Below, in pieces: positions 54,401 to 64,000 of a stretch of DNA of 64,000 bases. Source of the stretch: Isoetes taiwanensis (taxonomy: Eukaryota > Streptophyta > Lycopodiopsida > Isoetales > Isoetaceae). How positions within the stretch are numbered: the first letter of the stretch is position 1; the number at the start of each line of letters is the position of its first letter. The DNA lies in the NCBI GenBank assembly GCA_021234155.1, contig JAJEKV010000811.1, positions 22,600 through 86,599 on the forward strand. Direction: 5' to 3'. The position numbers and the translations under genes were made by a program. The notes beneath the pieces were generated by a model. It saw only the letters and a program-made list of their open reading frames with translations, made no database searches and was not told where the DNA came from.

Positions 54401-57015
54401 CCTTAGAGGAAACTTTTGGGGCTGTCCGACGCCTCTTGGTTGGGACTCTCCCTCTAATGAGACGGCCTTGCAAGGTCACGGCCTTGTTTGACTTGGGCAA
54501 ACTTTGCCCAACAACAAAGCGGGGCCCGATCGCCTCTAATGCAAGCACTTTGATCTAAACCTTGTCCGGAAGGAAATTTTTGCAAATGTATGTTGTGACT
54601 TAGGAAGCCTTTGACAAAAAATCAGAATTTGCCCTTTACTATGCATTAATTCGAATTTATGAATGTCTTGCCTACTGCAAAGCGCCCTTTACTTCTAAGC
54701 GCCACCGGGAGGAACTTGATCCAAACTCCATTCCGTCAGTTCCCCTTGCTTGGCGTTCTCAACTGCATCTTATCGGCCAAGTCCCAAGTGCAAAGACCAA
54801 AACTTCGGCACCCAAAGCGCCAAACCGCTAGAACACGGCAACTCATAGGGTTTACGTTTTGGAGGCTCTATCCTTGTCGATTCGACTAGGACCTTGCAGA
54901 GTGTCTTGGCGTAGAGGAGTGGTGTTGGCGCCGAGAACACGGACCCTAAAACCATCACACAGGCGACTTGCCCCAAAGTCCTCTCCCAGAAGGCCACAGC
55001 GTGGGCGGGGGCCTTCCCTCTCGGGAATCATGATTGGCTCTGCCAATGGACTCGGAATGTCGACATTGTCCGGGGACCAAGTTTCGTGGCGGAAGACCAC
55101 CCCTTCTCGAGGAAGCGTCAAACTATCTCATGTCCAACACACTCGTAGTCAATTGGCCTAGGAGGTGCTGTCGAATCTTTACCCAGCGTAGGGCGTAAGT
55201 GTTTCTTTCTTTTGCAAAAGCCCCGGAGTGAAACTTGGTCTCTAGGGTAATTTCGGCCTCTGGGGACGATGTGAAAAGTCGAATCGCCATTAGGACCTCG
55301 CAATGTCCGAGCGACAAAACACTTTGGTTTCTACGCGATTGGCCCGCAGGGGCGCTTGGCGGTTTGATAAGTTCTCCGGGGACGGATGTTGGATTTTTGG
55401 ACCTTATCGAGGCGGGGCCCTTGAGCGAAGGATTCAGCGGTCCGGATAGGGGCAGAGATCCAGGGGTGTGGCGTCACGGCCCGGGACCCCGCTGCCGAGG
55501 AAAGGCTGCCTCGGGGAAACTTTTGGGGGCTCGCCTCTTGGGGTTGGGACTCTCCCCTCTAATGAGGTGGCCTTGCAAGGTCTGGCCTTGTTTGACTTGG
55601 GCAAGTGTGCCGGCTCGGCTGCCCAACAACAGGCTGCCCGGACGTTCTAATGCAAACACTTTGATCTCAACCTTGTCAGGAAATTTTGGCCCGGCTGTAT
55701 GTTGGCGATGACTTAGGAAGCCTGTGACAAAAATCAGAATTTAATTCCGTACTATGCATTAATTACAAATTTATGAATGTCTTGCCTACTGCAAAGGCGC
55801 CCTTTACTTCCGCCACAGCGGGGAGGGTACGGGATCCAAACTCCATTCCGTTGGGTTCCCTTTGCTTCCGGCGTTCTCAAGCGCATCTTATCGGCCAAGT
55901 CCCAAGTGCAAAGACCAAAACTTCGGCACCCAAAAAACAAATCTGCTGGACCACGGCAGCTCATAGGGTTTACGTTTGGGAGGCTCTATCCTTGTCGATT
56001 CAACTAGGACTTCGCGTCGTGTCTTGGCGTAGAGGGTGGTGTTGGCCGCAGGAAGCACGGACCTAAAACCACACGAGGCGGCTTGCCCCAAAAGTCCTCT
56101 CCAGAAGCCCTGGCGACGGACGGGCACTTCCCTCTCCACATTGATTGACTCTGCCAATGGATTCGGAGCGTCGACATTGCCACGGGGACCAAGTTTCATG
56201 GCGAGAAGACCACCCCTTCTCAAGGAAGCGTCAAACTATCTCATATCCAACACACTCGTAGTCAATTGGCCTTGGAGGTGGTTGGAATCTTTTTAGCGTA
56301 GGGCGTAAGTGTTTCTTTCTTTTGCAAAGTGACCGTGAAACTTGGTCTCTAGGGTAATTCGGCCTCCCGGACGATGTGATGTGGAAGTCGAATCGCCATT
56401 CGAACCTCGCAATGTCTGAGCGACAAAACACTTTGGTTTCTACGATCGGCCGTGGGCGGGGCGCTTGGCGGTTTGATAAGTTCTCGGGGACGGATGTTGG
56501 ATTTTTTGGACCTTATCGAGGCGGGGCCTTTGAGCGAAGGATTCAACGATCCGGATAGGGGCCGAGATCGAGAGTGTGGTCTTTAAGCGTCGGCACCCCC
56601 GTGGCTGCCGAGAAAGGCTGCCTCGGGGAAACTTTTTGGGGCTCGCCTCTTGGGGTTGGACTCTCCCCTCTAGCGTCGAGGCGGCCTTGCAAGGTCACGG
56701 CCTTGTTTGACTTGGGCAAGTGTGCCCAGCTCGGCACAACAATATTAAGGGACCGTTCTAATGCAAACACTTTGATCTAAACCTTGTCAATTTTGGCAGC
56801 GTATGTTGGGCGAGCCATATATGCAAAAATCAAAATCTATGCGGACATTCAAAAGCCCATATATCAGCGGGATGCAGTCAAACTATCTCATATCCAAATC
56901 AAAATCGCGATTCCTCAAGGATTTAACCAATCTTCTATTGGCTACTATGCCCCTTACGACAAAATATGGCGGGAATCATGATTGGGATGTTGAGCACGGG
57001 GGTGGCGGTTTGATA
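51431..57015. repeat. Higher-order repeat of about 2.7 kb within the array
   Basis: A junction segment containing GAGCCATATAT and TTAACCAATCTTCTATTG occurs at 51440-51540, 54124-54262 and 56812-57015. Each is followed by TTTGATAAGTTCTC. Between them lie two full units and a half unit of about 0.5 kb, giving a 2.7-kb pattern twice. From 57.0 kb on only plain units follow. Confidence 0.85.
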
Positions 57016-60000
57016 AGTTCTCGGGGCCGGATGTTGGATTTTTGGCCCGTGATTTTTGGCCCGAGCAAAATGGGGGCCCTTGAGCGAAAGGATTCATGCG
57101 GTCCGGATAGAGGCAGAGATCATTCGGGGAGTGTGGTCTTTAGCGTCTGGCCCCGGGGGCGTGCCGGAATGTTGAAGGCTACCTTGGGAAACTTTTGGGG
57201 CTCGCCTCTTGGGGGGGTTGGACTCTCCCCTCTAATGAGCGGCCTTGCAAGGTCCGGCCTTGTTTGACTTGGGCAAGTGTGCATTTCGGCTGCCCAACAA
57301 CGAGGCTGCCGGACCGTTCTAATGCAAACACTTTGATCTAAACCTTGTCAGGGAAATTTTGCAAGCGGCTGTATGTTGGCGATGACTTAGGAAGCCCTCG
57401 ACAAAAAATCAGAATTTAATTCCGTACTATGCATTAATTACAGAATTTATGAATGTCTTGCTCTTGCAAAAAAGCGCCCTTTACTTCTAAGCGCCACAGC
57501 GGGAGAGTACAGATCAAACTCCATTCCGTCGGTTCCCTTGCCAGCGTTCTCAAGCTGCATCTTATCGGCCAAGTCCCAAGTGCAAAGACCAAAACTTCGG
57601 CACCCAAAGCGCCAAACCACTCGCTAGAACACGGCAACTCATAGGGTTTCGTTTGAGGCTCTATCCTTGTCGATTCGACTAGGACCTTGCGGCCGTGTCT
57701 TGGCGTAGAGGGGGTGTTGGCGCGAGCACGGACCCTAAAACCATCGGGCGGCTTGCCCCAAAGTCCTCTCGAAGGCCAGCGGCGGGCGGGCACGCTTCCC
57801 TCTCCGGAATCGTGATTCGGCTCTGCCAATGGTTTCGAATGCGTCGACATTGTCACGGGGACCAAGTTTTCGTGGCGAAGACCACCCCTTCTCGAGGCGT
57901 CAAACTATCTCATGTCCAACACACTTTCGTAGTCAATTGGCCTAGGAGGTGGGCATCGAATCTTGCAGCGGGGGCGTAAGTGTTTCTTTCTTTTGCAAAA
58001 CTGGCCCGTGCAACTTGGTCTCTAGGGTAATTTCGGCCTCCCGGACGATGTGGCGAAAAGTCGAATCGCCATTCGAACCTCCGCAATATCGAGCGACAAA
58101 ACACTTTGGTTTCTACGGTCGACCAGCGGGGCGCTTAGCGGTTTGATAAGTTCTCGGGGACGGATGTTGGATTTTTGGACCTTATCGAGGCAGGGGCCCT
58201 TGAGCGAAGGATTCAGCGGTCGGATAGGGGCCGAATCCCGGGATGTGGTGCTGGCGTCTGACCCCGGTGGCATTTGCCGAGGAAAGGCGCCTCGGGAAAC
58301 TTTTTGGGGCTTCGCCTCTTGGGGTTCGGACTCTCCCCTCTAATGAGGCGGCCTTGCAAGGTCCTGGCCTTGTTTGACTTGGGCAAGTGTGCCATTTCGG
58401 CTGCCTAACAACAAGGCTGCCGGACCGTTCTAATGCAAACACTTTGATCTAAACCTTGTCCGGAAATTTTGGGCTTTGTATGTTGGCGATGACTTAGGAA
58501 GCCTGTGACAAAAAATCAGAATTTAATTCCGTTACTATGCATTAATTACGAATTTATGAATGTCTTGCTTCTTGCAAAAGCTGCCCTTTACTTCTAAGCG
58601 CCACAGCGGGGAGATGCGGATCCAAACTCCATTAAGTCAGTTCCCCTTTGCTTCGTGTTCTCAATTTGCATCTTATCGGCCAAGTCCCAAGTGCAAAAGA
58701 CCAAAACTTCGGCACCCAAAGCGCAAAACCCTGCTAGACCACGGCAACTCATAGGGTTTTACGTTTGGAGGCTCTATCCTTGTCGGATTCAACTAGGACC
58801 TTGCCCGTGTCTTGGCGTAGAGGGTGGTGTTGGCCTTGAGCCGCCGGACCCTAAAAACCACCACAGGCGGCTTGCCCCAAAAGTCCTCTCCCGAAGGCGG
58901 CAGCTGACGGACGGGCAACTTCCCTCTCGGGAATCGTGATTCGGCTCGCCAATGGACTCGGAGCGTCGACATTGCCACGGGGACCAAGTTTCATGGCGAA
59001 GACCACCCCTTCTCAGGAGGCGTCAAACTATCTCATGTCCAACACACTCGTAGTCAATTGGCCTAGGAGGTGGGCGTCGAATCTTTACCAGCGTAGGGCG
59101 TAAGTGTTTCTTTCTTTTGCAAAACCGTGACAGGTGCAACTTGGTCTCTAGGGTAATTTCGGCCTCCCGGACGATGTGGCGAAGTCGAATCGCCATTAGA
59201 GCCTCCATAATGTCCAGAGCGACAAAACACTTTGGTTTCTACGATTGGGCCAGCGGAAGGGGGCGGCGATTTGATAAGTTCTCCCGGACCCGGATGTTGG
59301 ATTTTTTTGGACCTTATCGAGCGGCGGGGCCCTTGAGCGAAGGATTCAGCGATTGGGATAGGGGAGGCAGAGATCAGGAGTGTGGTCTTTAGCGTCGGCC
59401 CCAGGCCTTGGCTTGCCGAGGAAAGGCTACCTCGGGGAAACTTTTTTGGGGCTTCGCCTCTTGGGGTTCGGACTCTCCCCTCTAATGAGGTGGCCTTGCA
59501 AGGTCCTGGCCTTGTTTGACTTGGGCAAGTGTGCCCGGCTTCGGCGGCCCAACAACGGCTGCCGGGACCGTTCTAATGCAAACACTTTGATCTAAACCTT
59601 GTCAATTTTGAAAACTGGCACGTATGTTGGCGATGACTTAGGAAGCCTGTGACAAAAAATCATAATTTAATTCCGTACTATGCATTAATTACAAATTTAT
59701 GAATGTCTTGCTACTTGCAAAAGCGCCCTTTACTTCTAAGCGCCTGGCGGGAGGAGTACGGATCAAACTCCATTCCCGTCGGTTCCCCTTGCCAGCGTTC
59801 TCAAGCTGCATCTTATCGGCCAAGTCCCAAGTGCAAAGACCAAACTTCGGCACCCAAAGCGCCAAACCCTGCTAGAACACGGCAACTCATAGGGTTTACG
59901 TTTGGAGGCTCTATCCTTGTCGGATTCAACTAGGACCCTTGGTGGTGTCTTGGCGTGAAGGTGGTGTTGACACGAGCACGGACCCTAAAAACCACACAGG

Positions 60001-63000
60001 CGGCTTGCCCCAAAAGTCCTCTCCTCGAAGGCCACAGCGGCCGGGCCGGGCAACTTCCCCTCGGGAATCGTGATTCGGCTCTGCCAATGGACTTCGGAAT
60101 GTCGACATTGTCACGGGGACCAAGTTTTCGTGGCGGAAGACCACCCCTTCTCGAGGCGTCAAACTATCTCATGTCCAACACACTCGTAGTCAATTGGCCT
60201 AGGAGGTGGTGAATCCGAATCTTGCAGCGTAGGGCATAAGTGTTTCTTTCTTTTGCAAAGCCCGGACCGTGCAACTTGGTCTCTAGGGTAATTTCGGCCT
60301 CGGACGATGTGGTGAAAGTCGAATCGCCATTAGGAGCCTCGCAATGTCCGAACGACAAAACACTTTGGTTTCTACGGCCGACCCTTGGGGCGCCAGCGGT
60401 TTGATAAGTTCTCCCGGACGGATGTTGGATTTTTGGACCTTATCGAGACGGGGCCCTTGAGCGAAGGATTCAGCGGTCGGATAGGGGCAGAGATCAGGGA
60501 GTGTGGTCTTTAGCGTCACGCCCCCGGGCGCAGCGCCGGGAAAGGCTGCCTCGGGGAGCTTTTTTGGGGCTTCGCCTCTTGGGGTTGGACTCTCCCCTCT
60601 AATGGGGTGGCCTTGCAAGGTCCCTGGCCTTGTTTGACTTGGGCAAGTGTGCCATTTCGGCTGCACAACAACTTTTTGCCCTGGGGACCGTTCTAATGCA
60701 AACACTTTGATCTAAACCTTGTCGGAAATTTTGAAAACTGGCTTTGTATGTTGGCGATGACTTAGGAAGCCTGTGACAAAAATCAGAATTTAATTCCATT
60801 ACTATGCATTAATTACGAATTTATGAATGTCTTGCTACTGCAAAGATGCCCTTTACTTCTAACTGCCACAACGGGAGGAGATGCGGATCAAACTCCATTC
60901 AAGTCGGTTCCCCTTGCCAGCGTTCTCAAGCTGCATCTTATCGGCCAAGTCCCAAGTGCAAAAGACCAAAACTTCGGCACCCAAAAGCGCAAACCTGCTA
61001 GAACACGGCAACTCATAGGGTTACGTTTAGGAGGCTCTATCCTTGTCGGTTGACTAGGACCTTGCGCGTATCTTGGCGTAGGGGGGGTGTTGGCCTTGAC
61101 CACGGACCCTAAAAACCATCGAGGCGGCTTGCCCCAAAAGTCCTCTCGAAGGCCACGGCGATGGACGGGCAACTTCCCTCTCGGGAATCGTGATTGGCTC
61201 GCCAATGGACTCGGAATGTCGACATTGCCACAGGGACCAAGTTTCATGGCGGAAGACCACCCCTTCTCGAGGAAGCGTCAAACTATCTCATGTCCAACAC
61301 ACTCGTAGTCAATTGGCCTAGGAGGTGGGTACGTAGAATCTTTGCGCAGCGTGGGGGCGTAAGTGTTTCTTTCTTTTACCAAAATGACCGGCCGTGCAAC
61401 TTGGTCTCTAGGGTAATTTCGGCCTCCCGGACGATGTGGCGAAGTCGAATCGCCATTCAGGAACCTCCCGCAATGTCCGACGACAAAACACTTTGGTTTC
61501 TACGGTCGATCGCGGGGCTTTTAGCGGTTTGATAAGTTCTCGGGCCGGATGTTGGATTTTTGGACCTTATCGAGGCGGGGCCCTTGAGCGAAGGATTCAG
61601 CGGTGGGATAGGGGAACGAGATGGGAGTGTGGTCTTTTAGCGTCGGCCCCCGTGGCTTGCCAGGGGGAAAGGCCGCCTCGGGGAAATTTTTTGGGGCTTC
61701 GCCTCTTGGGGTCGGACTCTCCCCTCTAATGAGGTGGCCTTGCAAGGTCGGCCTTGTTTGACTTGGGCAAGTGTGCATTTCGGCTGCCCAACAACGTTTT
61801 GCCGGACCGTTCTAATGCAAACACTTTGATCTAAACCTTGTCGGAAATTTTGGCGGCTGTATGTTGGCGATGACTTAGGAAGCTTCTTTGACAAAAATCA
61901 GAATTTAATTCCATTACTATGCATTAATTACGAATTTATGAATGTCTTGCCTACTTTGCAAAGGCGCCCTTTACTTCTAAGCGCCACAACGGGAGGATGC
62001 GGATCAAACTCCATTCCGTCCGGTTCCCCTTGCTTCGCGTTCTCAAGCTGCATCTTATCGGCCAAGTCCCAAAGTGCAAAAGACCAAAACTCGGCACCCA
62101 AAGCGCCAAACCACGCTGGAACACGGCAGCTCATAGGGTTTACCCCGGAGGCTCTATCCTTGTCGGTCGACTAGGACCTTGGTGCCGTGTCTTGGCGTGG
62201 GGGGTGTTGGCCTTGACCGCGGACCCTAAAACCATGGGAGGCGGCTTGCCCCAAAAGTCCTCTCGAAGGCCACGGCAGCGGGACGGGCAACTTCCCTCTC
62301 GAGGAATCATTGATTGACGGCGCCAATGGTTCGAAGCGTCGACATTGCCTTGGGGACCAAGTTTCGTGGCGGAAGACCACCCCCTTCTCGAGGCGTCAAA
62401 CTATCTCATGTCCAACACACTTTCGTAGTCAATTGGCCTAGGAGGTGGGGTCCGAATAATTGCAGCGTAGGGCGTAAGTGTTTCTTTTTTTTTGCAAAAC
62501 TGACCAGGTGCAACTTGGTCTCTAGGGTAATTCGGCCTCCGGACGATGTGGCGAAGTCGAATCGCCATTCGGAACCTCCGCAATGTCCGAACGACAAAAC
62601 ACTTTGGTTTCTACATGGTCGAAGCGGGCGGCAGCGGTGTGATAAGTTCTCCCGGCCGGATGTTGGATTTTTTTGGACCTTATCGAGCGGGGGGGCCCTT
62701 GAGCAGAAGGATTCAGCGGCCGGATGGGGGCAGAGATCCGGGAGTGTGGTCTTTAGCGTCACGGCCCCCGTGGCGCCGCGGAGAAAGGCTACCTCGGGGA
62801 AACTTTTTTGGGGCTCGCCTCTTACTTTTGTTGGACTCTCCCCCTCTAATGGGCGGCCTTGCAAGGTCCTGGCCTTGTTTGACTTGGGCAAGTGTGCCAT
62901 TTCTTCGGTGGGCTAACAACAAGGCTGCCGGGACCGTTCTAATGCAAACACACTTTGATCTAAAACTTGTCGGAAATTTTGAAAAGCGGCATGTATGTTG

Positions 63001-64000
63001 GCGATGACTTAAAAATCTTGACGACAAAAATCAGAGTTTAATTTAGTTACTATGCATCAATTCAATTTATGAATGTCTTGCCCTCGCACCAAAAGGCGCC
63101 CTTTACTTCTAAGCGCCACAGCGGGAGGAGTACAGATCCAAACTCCATTCGTGGGTTCCCTTGCCCAGCGTTCTCAAGCGCATCTTATCGGCCAAGTCCC
63201 AAGTGCAAAGACCAAAAGCTTGGGCACCCAAAAGCGCAAACCCTGCTAGAACACGGCAACTCATAGGGTTTACGTTTGGAGGCTCTATCCTTGTCCGATT
63301 TGACTAGGACCTTGCGCCAGTGTCTTGGCGTGAGGGGGTGTTGGCCAGAGCGCGAACCCTAAAACCATCCGACTTGCCCCAAAAGTCCTCTCCGAAGGCC
63401 TGGCGGCCGGACGGGCAACTTCCCTCTCTCGGAATCGTGATTCGCTCACGCCAATGGACTCGGAGCGTCGACACGTGCCACAGGGACCAAGTTTCGTGGC
63501 GAGAAGACCACCCTTCTCGAGGAAGCGTCAAACTATCTCATGTCCAACACACTTTCGTAGTCAATTGGCCTAGGAGGTGGTCGGGAAAATCTTTGCAACG
63601 TAGGGCGTAAGTGTTTCTTTCTTTTTGCAAACTGGACCGTGAAACTTGGTCTCTAGGTCATTTCGGCCTCCCGGGACGATGTGAAGTCGAATCGCCATTC
63701 TGGAGCCTCGCGAATATGCGAGCGACAAAACACTTTGGTTTCTACACGGTCGGCCACGGGGCGCCAGCGGTTTGATAAGTTCTCGGGGCCGGATGTTGGA
63801 TTTTTGGACCTTACTCGAGACGGGCCCTTGAGCGAAGGATTCAGCGGTCGGATAGGGGCAAGAGATCCAGGAGTGTGGTCTTTAAGCGTCACGGCCCCCG
63901 GGGAGCGCTGCCAAGAAAGGCTGCCTCGAAACTTTGGGGGCTCGCCTCACGGGTCCCGGACTCTCCCTCTAATGAGGTGACCTTGCAGGTCACAGCCTTG
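51431..64000. repeat. Satellite array, unit about 1.12 kb
   Basis: The word GCATCTTATCGGCCAAGTCC recurs about every 1.11-1.14 kb (near 52059, 53166, 55885, 58667, 59808, 60934, 62049, 63180), with two longer gaps of about 1.60 and 1.67 kb (53166 to 54766, 55885 to 57558). The array starts near 51431 and is open at the right edge. Frames on both strands are fragmented and differ between units, so I see no conserved coding function. Confidence 0.97.

Noticed and set aside
51431-64000. Many 60-200-codon reading frames within the satellite units on both strands.
   Set aside because: Frames shift from unit to unit with the small indels, and no frame is kept throughout the array, so they are by-products of a GC-rich repeat.
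51431-64000. CRISPR-like array or rDNA spacer.
   Set aside because: The unit is 1.1 kb with no short repeat-spacer pattern, and no rRNA sequence is present.

Overview
The window reads as nuclear DNA of a land plant with a large, repeat-rich genome. The evidence is a decayed GRAS-family gene (a plant regulator family), two Ty3/gypsy elements of plant type with initiator-tRNA-Met-type primer sites, a CACTA-type transposon end, plant-style AT-rich introns, and two genes with plant-type NIF/FCP1-like HAD phosphatase domains. The species cannot be told from the sequence. Only one long intact reading frame is present: an intronless 607-residue secretory/membrane protein at 27744-29567 that I do not recognise. 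Almost everything else is mobile or decayed.

Layout. 1-4.0 kb: a 3'-truncated Ty3/gypsy element (+ strand) whose leader is replaced by an inverted copy of its own gag. 4.3-5.4 kb: a small element with terminal inverted repeats. 5.4-9.4 kb: AT-rich DNA with two LINE tails, one with a perfect 14-bp target duplication that splits an unidentified coding-like sequence. 9421-17040: a 7,620-bp DNA transposon with 28-bp terminal inverted repeats and an ATAT duplication. It holds two convergent decayed multi-exon genes: a DDE-like transposase (- strand) and a protein ending in a HAD phosphatase domain (+ strand). 17-27.7 kb: a GRAS pseudogene, two copies of a hairpin-bearing dispersed repeat, a CACTA end and small duplications. 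27.7-29.6 kb: the intact gene.

29.8-36.4 kb: a Ty3/gypsy element (- strand) with one LTR, gag and pol, apparently without its second LTR. 36.6-40.2 kb: two unrecognised broken proteins on either side of a different 409-bp LTR. That LTR has a polypurine tract on one side and a primer-binding site on the other, as in a permuted or tandem element. 40.2-43.6 kb: exon-like scraps and minisatellites. 43.9-48.7 kb: a second decayed gene (- strand) with an N-terminal nuclear-localisation-like region and a C-terminal NIF/HAD phosphatase domain; three of its introns carry a GGCGTG palindrome family. 49.3-51.4 kb: CGTC-rich blocks, a tRNA-B-box-like triple repeat, a purine tract and paired perfect palindromes.

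51.4-64.0 kb: a satellite array with a unit of about 1.12 kb. Its first part is arranged as a roughly 2.7-kb higher-order repeat (full, full, half unit) and the rest as simple tandem units. The array runs off the window edge.

The most interesting point is that NIF/HAD phosphatase domains end two separate long multi-exon genes in 64 kb, and one of these lies inside a TIR transposon next to its transposase.
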